Assembly: GCA_026707045.1 (NCBI GenBank) | Contig: JAPOXO010000129.1 | Location: 1-58,320, forward strand | Direction: 5' to 3' | Source of the DNA: Gammaproteobacteria bacterium | GTDB taxonomy: Bacteria; Pseudomonadota; Gammaproteobacteria; Pseudomonadales; Azotimanducaceae | Length of the DNA stretch: 58,320 nucleotides | Shown: positions 9,525 through 18,400 of the stretch, in pieces | Numbering within the stretch: the stretch's first letter is position 1 | Layout of the letters: every line of letters begins with the position of its first letter | The notes under the pieces: generated by a model | Database searches by the model: none | What the model was told of the DNA's origin: nothing | Seen by the model: the letters and a program-made list of their open reading frames with translations, nothing else | Position numbers and translations under genes: made by a program

Positions 9525-11822
9525 CTATTGCACATGCGTGCCACCCGCCTCAAAGGCAAATGCCTCGTAACCAATTGCTTCAATGCCTGCTTTCACGGAT
9601 TCTGTTCCATTGGGGCACAGAGCAACAACTGAGCCTCCGCCGCCTCCTCCAGTTAGCTTCGCACCAACTGCACCATGCCGACGAGCGATTTCGACAATTT
9701 CCTCTATTTCCCTCGTCGATACCTGAAGAGCATTCAAAAACCCTTGGCAAAGGTTCATCAAATCGCCGAGTTCGTTGAGTGCGCCGACGCGAGCGGCCTC
9801 CGCGCCTGCAATGGTCAACTCGTCTATTTGGTCGAACACTCTCTCATAGCGCTTCTTGTTTTTTTTCCAAGCTTGTGCCACACGGGCCACTGTTCCGGCA
9901 GTAAGGCTTTCCTTTCCAGTCTGTGCAATTATCAGAGGCAAGGGGGTTGTAATAACTATATCCTGAAAAGAGGAGGGGCGTTCTTGACTAGGACCGCGAA
10001 ACAGAATGGGCTTACCGTAAGTTGCGACAGTATTGTCGACTCCTGAAGGTGTTCCGTGAGCTGAACGTTCACATTCGAATGCAAAGTCGTTTACCTGACT
10101 GTCATTCAAACCCAATCCGAAGTGAGTGCTGAGAGCTCGAATTACACTTACTGCTAGAGCCGCCGAACCTCCAAGTCCGACCGCTCTGGGTACATTGGGG
10201 AAGACTTCAATAGTCATTGGTCGATTGGTCAGTTCTAGTCGCTGCAGCAAGAGTGCAAGGATTCCCGCAACTCCAGCTGGATGTTCATCCAATGGAGGTA
10301 CTCGTTGCTCGACACCCCATCTGGGAATAAGGAGCTGGACACCATCTTCAGCATCCACGACTCGGGACTCCACGGCAAGCGGAATAGGGGCGGCCATAGC
10401 CGAGCGTCCGTAGACCACAGCATGCTCTCCCAAGAGGACAACTTTTCCACATGCGGAACTACGAGGCTCAGCCTCTGGAGTGGGAACCTCGTTCGTCTTT
10501 TTCAACATTCGACTGACGATTTCCTCGGCCTTCCAAACCTTGATTTCTCCGCTCTCAATCAACGCATCGACTACTTCGTCAAACAGTTCCTGAGGTACAT
10601 TTGCAGTAGACGCTACGCTACGCGCATGCAGCGTCATGTGGTTTTGCTGTATTCCTGCAGTAGACAACGATCGAAGCGCTGCATAGTTCTGCGCTAATCC
10701 CACAGCACCGATAATTCCGGCAAGCTTGGATGCATCGGGATTGCCAAGCAATCTGAGACTAAGGCGAACCGAAGGATTTGTCTCGAGAGAGCCGCCGACT
10801 GTTCCCACCTTTACAGGCATTTCAATTTCGCCCTTTAGGTCGCCTTCCTCGGTCGCATACCAGCGGGTGAGCGCGCGATATCGTCCAGAGCGAGCTGCGT
10901 AGGCGTGTGCAGCAGCCTCGATTGCTCGAAAGTCGTTTCCCGTTGCAATGGCAATGGCGTCGACGCCATTCATGATGCCTTTGTTGTGGGTGGTGGCTCT
11001 GTATGGATCTACAAGTGCTAAATCGTTGGCGAGTACGATTCCGTCGCGAACATCTTCGCCAGAAAAACCCTTCATCGTAAGATTCTGAGCAGGAATCTTC
11101 ACTTGCGCTCGAACAAGGGCGCGATCCGTCAAGTTCGAGAGAATTCGCAAAAAGACCTTGCCTCCGGCAATGCCTTCCACAAAGCTCGCCACGCCTTCGC
11201 ACATACTATTGACGATGTTTGCTCCCATGGCATCTCTAGTATCTACCAGCAAATGCAGCACCAACATATCGCGCTCCGGAGCACCTTTAATTCCTCCTTC
11301 CGGCACACGATGGTGAAACACTTCAATGCCTTGCACGCCGCCTCCACGTGCAACCATCTTGGGGTGCAGGCTATTTGCAAGATTGATGATTTCGTTTTCG
11401 TGCTCGAGCAACTTCTGCTTCGCGTTGTCTACATTTGCCGGATTCACGATCTGCACCTGGCCGATCAGAACGGGAGCAGAAACTTCAGTCTTGTAGCCTC
11501 CTGACAATCTGGCCGTTCGCGCTGCACCTGAAAGGCCAGCAACAATCGATGGCTCCTCAACTGAGAGAGGCACGATTACTTCTTGCCCATCTATCAAGAA
11601 GTTGAGACCGAGACCTAGCGGCAAACCAAAAACGCCAACCACGTTTTCGATCATCTTGTCGGCTACATGGCACCGTAGTGTGTGACTACCGTGTTCGAGG
11701 GCTACCAAGTCTTCTTCAGTCAGATCCGTATGAGCACGAAGGGCTTCAATACGATCCTTGACGCTCAACTTGAAGAAATTTGGGATTCGCGACCTTAAAT
11801 TGGATGCAGTAGCGGCTGTCAT
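9525..11822 (-). CDS. Class II HMG-CoA reductase / mevalonate kinase fusion
   Basis: A single 765 aa protein carries two mevalonate-pathway enzymes. Residues 1-440 are a class II (bacterial/archaeal) HMG-CoA reductase: catalytic Glu in IENVVGVFGLPLG (E59), DAMGANIVN, K281 in HNKGIMNG, D297 in GND, and the late histidines in QNHMTLHAR. Residues 455-765 are a GHMP-family mevalonate kinase: CGKVVLLGEHAVVYG, the ATP loop PRAVGLGGSAA (545-555), SGVDN with catalytic D596, and a glycine-rich KLTGGGGGG near the end. The start chosen is ATG 11822 because AAGGAG lies about 10 nt upstream; the frame continues to a TTG at 11846. The product would convert HMG-CoA to mevalonate and then to phosphomevalonate. 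The two enzymes are not consecutive with the rest of the pathway here, since phosphomevalonate kinase and the decarboxylase are absent. Confidence 0.93.
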   Translation of the reverse strand: MTAATASNLRSRIPNFFKLSVKDRIEALRAHTDLTEEDLVALEHGSHTLRCHVADKMIENVVGVFGLPLGLGLNFLIDGQEVIVPLSVEEPSIVAGLSGAARTARLSGGYKTEVSAPVLIGQVQIVNPANVDNAKQKLLEHENEIINLANSLHPKMVARGGGVQGIEVFHHRVPEGGIKGAPERDMLVLHLLVDTRDAMGANIVNSMCEGVASFVEGIAGGKVFLRILSNLTDRALVRAQVKIPAQNLTMKGFSGEDVRDGIVLANDLALVDPYRATTHNKGIMNGVDAIAIATGNDFRAIEAAAHAYAARSGRYRALTRWYATEEGDLKGEIEMPVKVGTVGGSLETNPSVRLSLRLLGNPDASKLAGIIGAVGLAQNYAALRSLSTAGIQQNHMTLHARSVASTANVPQELFDEVVDALIESGEIKVWKAEEIVSRMLKKTNEVPTPEAEPRSSACGKVVLLGEHAVVYGRSAMAAPIPLAVESRVVDAEDGVQLLIPRWGVEQRVPPLDEHPAGVAGILALLLQRLELTNRPMTIEVFPNVPRAVGLGGSAALAVSVIRALSTHFGLGLNDSQVNDFAFECERSAHGTPSGVDNTVATYGKPILFRGPSQERPSSFQDIVITTPLPLIIAQTGKESLTAGTVARVAQAWKKNKKRYERVFDQIDELTIAGAEAARVGALNELGDLMNLCQGFLNALQVSTREIEEIVEIARRHGAVGAKLTGGGGGGSVVALCPNGTESVKAGIEAIGYEAFAFEAGGTHVQ

Positions 11823-11964
11823 TCTGCCGTGACTCCTTGAGCGCAAACCGTCATATCGCCGTGAGAGTGCGACATTCTACATGTTTGTTGAGAGTTTTGC
11901 TTGTGGTTCCAGCAGCGTTTTGGAGAAGCCAGAATCGTTTCAATTGGCCTTGATAAATCGAATT

Positions 11965-12531
11965 CTAAGGCTCAAATTCCGCCAGAAAATCGGTACGTAA
12001 TCGCTTCCATTCGATCATAAGCCATGGGGTAAACATCGAGGGTTCGATTTCGATTTCCCGATCAAGTTTGTCGGGACTGGTCCATCGCCACTCTGCGATT
12101 TCAGAAGCATTGACATTGGGCTCCTGTGTCGTAACACAAGTAAATACTGAACATAGTTCGTATTCAGTACCTATGTTCTGAAACGACGCTCTGTAACTAA
12201 ATTTGAACAAGAAGCGAGGGTCGACTGAGAGTCCAAGTTCCTGTCGCGCGCGCCTTTCTACCGCTTCATCAATGGATTCGCCGTGTCGTGGATGGGAACA
12301 GCAACCGTTGGACCAATATCCTGGCCAGAGTCGTTTATCCGGATGTCGTCGTTGCAGGAGAGTTTCGCCTTGCAGATTGAAAACGAATAGTGAGAACGCA
12401 CGATGCAAGGTGCCGTCACCGTCGTGACACGAAGCCTTGTCAAGAGTGCCTATCTGTCGGTCGTTGTCGTCTACGAGAATCAGCGGTTCATCGTCACTAG
12501 AGACAAGTTCGAATCGATTTAATTTGCTCAC
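11965..12531 (-). CDS. idi: Isopentenyl-diphosphate delta-isomerase, type I
   Basis: This Nudix-fold isomerase interconverts IPP and DMAPP. It has the metal/catalytic motif NGCCSHPRHGE with the active-site Cys of the E. coli NSVCGHP motif, the Nudix-like EAVERRARQELG helix, and the second catalytic Glu in EYELCSVF. The GTG at 12531 gives 188 aa, close to the usual length. The frame is open to a TTG at 12570 and neither start has a strong ribosome binding site. It is the promoter-proximal gene of the minus-strand isoprenoid/sterol cluster, 142 bp before the reductase-kinase fusion. Confidence 0.92.
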   Translation of the reverse strand: MSKLNRFELVSSDDEPLILVDDNDRQIGTLDKASCHDGDGTLHRAFSLFVFNLQGETLLQRRHPDKRLWPGYWSNGCCSHPRHGESIDEAVERRARQELGLSVDPRFLFKFSYRASFQNIGTEYELCSVFTCVTTQEPNVNASEIAEWRWTSPDKLDREIEIEPSMFTPWLMIEWKRLRTDFLAEFEP

Positions 12532-12690
12532 CCGACAAGTATAGGCATTGAGTCGACTGCCAATTTCCAATCAGAAATCAAGCTGACGACTTACAACCTG
12601 GCCGCAAGTGTCAGACTTGATAACCATAGGGCTACAATTGCGAAGAATTCTCGGTTTGTTGCAATAAGCAAACAGAAACAGGAGGGCCTC

Positions 12691-13299
12691 TTGGCTGATT
12701 CGGAGAATAAAAGGACGAACAAGATTCGGAAACACTTCACAATCATTGTGTTGTGTGCAGCAGTCGTGGTTACAAGTGCGGTGCTGCTGCATGTCATGTT
12801 CAGTGCTGACGTTTCCAATCTCACGATCGAAATACTTGCCGCGGTTGTAGCAGTTGTCATGGTTGTCGTTTCGGTTGCGGTCACGTTGCACTTTCAAGTG
12901 GAATATGAAGCTGAGAAGGAATTCAAAACCGAGGTATTCAAGGAAAAGTTGCAGAAGTACTACGAACTGTTATCGACATTCTCGCAAGTCGACGACGACA
13001 ATCATATTGACGAAGAAGAACTGAATGAAATGAAGAATTTATCGAGAAGCGTGGCACTGATCGCCAAACCGGATGTTGTGATTACACTGGCAAATTTCAT
13101 TCAAGAAGTAGAAAAGAAGAAGCAACTCTATATTGATGAAAAAGACCTATCTGACGTAACCAATCCTCATCGCGGCACTTTTCGCAATTTAGTCATCCAG
13201 ATGCGTACTGATCTCGAGGTCGTTGATTTAGAAAAGAGAGAAGCTGTTAGGGATGCTGTCCGTAGATTGGTTGATCCAACCAACGAACAGGCAAACTGA
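12691..13299 (+). CDS. Two-helix membrane protein of unknown function
   Basis: I do not recognise this 202 aa protein. Two hydrophobic segments near the N terminus (about residues 16-36 and 46-66) are followed by a charged, probably helical and partly coiled-coil cytoplasmic part. That part contains the acidic stretch DDDNHIDEEELNE, which could be an EF-hand-like acidic loop but is not a proven one. The TTG start is supported by an AGGAGGG sequence just upstream. It is divergent from idi, with about 160 bp between the two starts. Confidence 0.7.
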   Translation: MADSENKRTNKIRKHFTIIVLCAAVVVTSAVLLHVMFSADVSNLTIEILAAVVAVVMVVVSVAVTLHFQVEYEAEKEFKTEVFKEKLQKYYELLSTFSQVDDDNHIDEEELNEMKNLSRSVALIAKPDVVITLANFIQEVEKKKQLYIDEKDLSDVTNPHRGTFRNLVIQMRTDLEVVDLEKREAVRDAVRRLVDPTNEQAN

Positions 13300-13371
13300 A
13301 CTAATCGACTAAACAAGCGTTATCAGACCCATTTACAACGTGGTTGCAACGGGCACAGGCATGCTGAAGCA

Positions 13372-13386
13372 TACAGATATACTGTA
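13372..13386. promoter_or_regulatory. 15-bp palindrome upstream of acyl-CoA dehydrogenase
   Basis: The sequence tacagatatactgta is a perfect inverted repeat (TACAG-N5-CTGTA) that ends 33 bp before the ATG at 13420. Its size and place fit an operator for a dimeric TetR-like repressor. No regulator gene is adjacent, so this is an inference from symmetry and position only. Confidence 0.35.
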
Positions 13387-13419
13387 CTTTAACTGATCGC
13401 TCAATCTAGGACATTTTCA

Positions 13420-14604
13420 ATGAGCTCGTTGGACACATTTCGGCACGAAACACGAGATTGGCTGGAATCGAACTGTCCTCCAGGTTCACGAAGCGGGGGC
13501 CCGGATCCTTCACTAATCCCCGAACCGCAAGATACTAGAAAAGATGCTCGACTTTGGCTCGACCGGATGATCGAAAAAGGATGGACTGCACCAACATGGC
13601 CAATTGAATTTGGTGGCGGAGGTCTGAATACCGAACAGTACATGATCTTGATCGAAGAAATGAGGCGGATCGGTGCCCAAGTTCCGTTAGGCGGAATGGG
13701 GATTTCACTCATCGGACCGACCCTTCTAGAGTTCGGTACTGACGATCAGAAACAACGACACTTGCCGCCGATAGTCCGAGCGGAAGTTTCATGGTGTCAA
13801 GGTTACAGTGAACCAAACGCAGGGTCCGACTTGGCATCGCTACAGACTCGGGCAGAGGACAAGGGCGACCATTTTCTCGTCAACGGATCAAAAATTTGGA
13901 CCTCTGGCGCACAATATGCAAATTGGATATTTGCACTTGTTAGAACTAATCCGAATGTTCCAAAACACGAAGGCATCAGCTTTGTACTTATGGATATGTC
14001 ACAGGACGGAGTCACTGTGAAACCCATTCGACTGATCTCCGGCGAATCGCCATTCTGTGAAACCTTCTTCGACAATGCTATTGCAAGAAAGGAGGATTTG
14101 GTTGGTGAGCTGAATAAAGGCTGGACTGTGGGCAAACGACTGCTTCAGCACGAAAGAGGAAGCATGGCTTCATTGGTCGGAGGAGGTGCTTCGCGCACAC
14201 CAGGACCATCTTTGGAACAGGAAGCGAAGGAATACGCTGGAACAGACAATGGTCGAATTGCGGACGACTTACTGCGTAGCCGAGTTGTTGCAACCAATAT
14301 GAACTCGCATGCGTTTCAGTTAACACAACGACGAACCGTCGAGGAGACAGAAGATGGCAGTACTCCTGGTCCACAGACTTCGATATTCAAAATGTACGGT
14401 ACAGAGCTACAGCAGACTCGATCGGAACTGTTCTTGCAAATGCGAGGCTCTCTGGGTTTGGGCTGGAAAGGTGAAGAATTTCCTGCAAGGAACATTGGAG
14501 ACACACGAGGTTGGTTGGCAGGTCGCGCATCGTCCATCTATAGTGGCAGTAACGAAATTCAGAGAAATATCGTAGCCAAGCGAGTGTTGGGACTTCCAGA
14601 CTAA
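13420..14604 (+). CDS. Acyl-CoA dehydrogenase family protein
   Basis: This 394 aa flavoenzyme of the acyl-CoA dehydrogenase superfamily forms a trans-2,3 double bond in an acyl-CoA. The family pattern WCQGYSEPNAGSDLASL (near 125-145), then NGSKIWTSGA and a C-terminal AGRASSIYSGSNEIQRNIVAKRVLG carries the FAD- and substrate-binding elements. The overall type resembles the FadE-like enzymes of steroid or branched-chain catabolism, but the substrate cannot be read from sequence. It stands alone on the plus strand between two membrane protein genes. Confidence 0.9.
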   Translation: MSSLDTFRHETRDWLESNCPPGSRSGGPDPSLIPEPQDTRKDARLWLDRMIEKGWTAPTWPIEFGGGGLNTEQYMILIEEMRRIGAQVPLGGMGISLIGPTLLEFGTDDQKQRHLPPIVRAEVSWCQGYSEPNAGSDLASLQTRAEDKGDHFLVNGSKIWTSGAQYANWIFALVRTNPNVPKHEGISFVLMDMSQDGVTVKPIRLISGESPFCETFFDNAIARKEDLVGELNKGWTVGKRLLQHERGSMASLVGGGASRTPGPSLEQEAKEYAGTDNGRIADDLLRSRVVATNMNSHAFQLTQRRTVEETEDGSTPGPQTSIFKMYGTELQQTRSELFLQMRGSLGLGWKGEEFPARNIGDTRGWLAGRASSIYSGSNEIQRNIVAKRVLGLPD

Positions 14605-14719
14605 CCAATCTCTAATCAATCTGCGCTTAAGCGGTTCATTCGAATTACTATCAGGAGTTGCTCCTAACTTGTGCGTCATTGAGACTAGCACCCATTAAAC
14701 CCAATCTATCCATCAGTCA

Positions 14720-15409
14720 ATGAAACCAGTTCAAATCACACTTTTGGTAGCACTGGTCGTCGCTGTCATTTGCTTCTTTGCACTGGGCCTAACGGAGTAC
14801 TTTTCCCTTTCTTATCTGCAAGAACAACGAATGCGAATTCTTGACTTTTATCGTGAGAATCCAGTAGTCACGATCTTGCTATTTATTCTGGTGTACGTGG
14901 CGTTAACTGGATTGTCGATTCCGAGTGCGACGGCACTTACGCTACTTGCAGGAGCTATTTTTGACTTGGTTGTGGGAGTCATTGTGGTTTCTTTCGCAAG
15001 CGTGGTTGGAGCAAGCATTGCGTTCGCTTTTGCAAGGTACCTTTTCAGAGATCTGGTCAGAACCAAATTCTCGGATCAATTGGACACCATAAATAGAGGA
15101 ATTGAAAAGGATGGAGCTTTCTACCTATTCGCAATTCGACTGGTTCCCATAATTCCATACTTTGTGGTGAATGTCGCAATGAGCCTGACGACGATAAGAC
15201 TCTGGACGTTTTTTTGGGTGAGCTGCATCGGAATGCTTGCCGGAACGACCGTGTTCGTTAATGCAGGTAGCCAGCTTGGACAGCTTGATTCGCTGTCGGG
15301 GATTTTGTCGCCAGGACTTATTGGCTCTCTAATCCTGCTCGGAATATTTCCGTTACTGGCTAAACGCGCATTGAGTTACTTGCGAAACCGATTTTCTGCT
15401 TCAGAGTAG
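14720..15409 (+). CDS. TVP38/TMEM64 (SNARE-associated, DedA-like) membrane protein
   Basis: This 229 aa polytopic membrane protein is of the TVP38/TMEM64 family. It has an N-terminal transmembrane segment, then the core LSIPSATALTLLAGAIFDLVVG and a second conserved region RLVPIIPYFVVNVAMSLT that recalls the paired re-entrant elements of DedA-like proteins. Members act in membrane lipid or ion handling; the exact role here is unknown. It ends 55 bp before the stop of the convergent helicase gene. Confidence 0.85.
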   Translation: MKPVQITLLVALVVAVICFFALGLTEYFSLSYLQEQRMRILDFYRENPVVTILLFILVYVALTGLSIPSATALTLLAGAIFDLVVGVIVVSFASVVGASIAFAFARYLFRDLVRTKFSDQLDTINRGIEKDGAFYLFAIRLVPIIPYFVVNVAMSLTTIRLWTFFWVSCIGMLAGTTVFVNAGSQLGQLDSLSGILSPGLIGSLILLGIFPLLAKRALSYLRNRFSASE

Positions 15410-15464
15410 CGTACGCAAACACAACCGAAATCCGCAGGTGGTTTCTGATAATGCCAATTGCCGC

Positions 15465-18400
15465 TCACGCATTCGAAAAATCTTCTAGTTCGACGTAGAT
15501 CTTCGCGTGGTCTCGATATGCATTTGTTGATCTGAGGATCGATTCAGCATATTGGCTTGAACGTGCGGGAACTCCGTTAATTTCCTCAATTGAGAGAGAT
15601 CGTTCATCCGTAATAGCTCTTGCCATATCCACAAACAAGAGATGGAGCCGATTGTCGTCGGGAGCTATGAATACTTGAAGCTTTCTGCCCTGAGCGGTAG
15701 AGCTGCAGACTACTTCTCCGTCAATCAGACCTAAGTAGTTGCCGACTCTCCTCGCGGGTAGCTCGGGCCAATCGATTCCCAGCCCACACGGCGCTATGGC
15801 GTCATACGCGGAAATCCATGAAACTCCAGTAGTGGAATAGTTTGTCAACGCTCGAATCGCATCGCTTCGCGCGAATTGAGGCCCGGAGAACTCAGTCACA
15901 AATAAGCCACCAACGATTTCGCCAGACAACTCCATGAGACGTAGTGCCTCGAAAATTGCCTGCCAACGAAAGTCTCTGCCTTCTCTGTTTGCGACCTCTC
16001 TGGAAATTATTCCGTAACGATCCAAAAGAACACGCACTCGTTCCTTTTGGTCTTCGAGCCGCATTAACGGTTCTTCGGGTTCTGGCTGAACGCATGTGAG
16101 ATACCACGTTCCAGGCCATGCATTTCGAGGACGTAAATGCGCCGAGCGTCTACGAAGCCGCCTGTCTCGACTAGTGTTAACCCAACGATCACGTCCTTTG
16201 AATTTTCTTTTCATGCCTGCTCGCAAAGGAGTTAGACTGTCGGACGAAACAAACCCGTTCCATACTGAATTCCAGAATGCCTCGTTGAACTGTCTGAAGC
16301 TGGCTGAAGAGTTCGCTAGCAATTGATTGAATGTGTAGCTTCCTCTAGGATCTGCGAATTCACTCTCGATGTGTTGAAGATCTGTTCGAGACGGGGCTGA
16401 GATTGCGATGTCTTCATGCAAACCGAATGCTATTTTTTCTCGGTCTACGCCACGCCAGCAGATTTCCTGAGAATTTAGGTTCTGCTCGATCTCGTCGAAT
16501 GGAATATCTCCAAGTCGGGACAGCCAAGCATCGCGCAACCAGAACGTCACAGGAGCAGCATATCCCCGCAAGCACTCGACTATGTCGAGGACCGATTCAC
16601 TCTTTCCGTACTTATCCGCCAAGTCTTGCCAAGCAATAAGGTAGCTAGACCACTGCTTAATGGATATTGGATCGACTGAAACTCGGTTTGCGGAACGTTG
16701 TAACCGCAGGAGAATGTCTAGATTCTCACGATCGCAAGTCAGCAATTCATCGCGACCGCTGACTTGGACGTCATTGACCAGCACTTCATTCGCTAACAAC
16801 TCGTCTAGGATCGAATCTAGTCGGTTGCTGTCAATTGGAATAATTCGCGCGAATTCTTCTCGAGAATGGGGACCGTAGAACTGAAGTGCATTGGCTACTG
16901 CTTGGATTGGATTTTCTTGAATAAACGTATCGTTCTCGGGATGCGTGAATCCAGTCCAGCGATGGGCTTTTAGCTCTGTCAGGACAGGTGATGGTTCGAG
17001 CCCATCAAACCACTCTTCCCGAGGAATCCAGATACGAGCCTTAACCCATTCCTCAAGCTCCAACTGACTTTCCGGTTCGTAGTTCGTGATTCGTCGTTGA
17101 ATCTTGCGTTCAAATTCTTCGACGACACTTCGAGAGAGGACTGGGCGCAGCTCCGGGTTCTGAATTGCACTATCGATCAAATCGCTTGAAATTCCTGAGT
17201 TCCGTCTTTGCTCCGGTTCGTCCTGCTCGTACATGTACCTACCGATTTGGTCGTAATTTATCCCCAATGCAAAGGGACTCGGTAGTTTGTTGCGCACGAC
17301 GACAGTCTTGATCGCCCCTTCGGCAATTCGTTGAAGAATTTGTCTCGCAGAGTGCATGTCAAATTCGTCATTAAGACAAGTGCGCCATGTTTCTATGAGA
17401 ATGGGGAAATCGTCAAAGTCTTGGGATGCCGCCATGAGTTTTTTGGACTGCATTCGAGTCATCCACAAAGGCACGCGTTGATCGAATCTAGTTTTGTTCA
17501 AGAGCAGCGCACGACCTGCACATTCTCTGAATCGCGCTCCAAAGAAACCTGACTTCTCCAAAGAATCTGACAGTCGAAGTTCGAAACTCTGTGGATCGAG
17601 CAACTCGAGCGTTGATTCGACATCCGCTTCTTGTTTCAATTGAATAACGATGCTGTAGTTATCGCAGAATATGTCGGGTTCTGATCGAAACTTCTCTCTC
17701 CACGCTGACCCCATTGCTAGCGCGATAGGCTGATTGACGCGGCCGCCCCAGTTGGTGTGGAGGATCAATTGTTCGTCGCTGGCCTCCGAGACATAGCCTC
17801 CCGGTCCCACGCCAACCACTTCAGCTACCAGATTGTCTTTATGCGGAAGAACTTGTGTGCTTACGCGTTGGCGGTGCAACAGGTCCAGCAGATGTGAAGC
17901 CGCGGAATTTTCAAATCCACTGCTGAGTAGGAGATTAACAAGAGACGACGAGTCATCTTGTTCTAGCAGTTGATCTGCTTCGTAGAGGAAATTTCCTACT
18001 AAGTTAGAAAAGTGAAAGTCGCGGTTCAGCGATTCGGATCGGAAGAACGGTACACCTGGACTTACCGAGCCGACCGACCGAACATTTACGTCGTTGTGGG
18101 TTATGGAGGTGATCTCCCATTGTTGAGTGCCAAATGTGAGACGTTGTCCGATTTTCGCTTCCCAGACGTATTCTTCGTCAAGATCTCCAATCAAAGTACC
18201 AGAGTCCATGTGGCGAAGTCGGTAGTAGCCACGATCGGGTATGACTCCGCCAGAAGCGTAGAGAGCAAGCGAAGCACCTTTTCGAGCGGATATTTGGTTA
18301 GTCGCTCGATCTAGTGCAATTCTTGGATGCAAGCTTCGAATTCGAGCATCTTGGAAACGGCCGGTCAATAGCCCAATCACCAGATCAAACTTGTCTCTCT

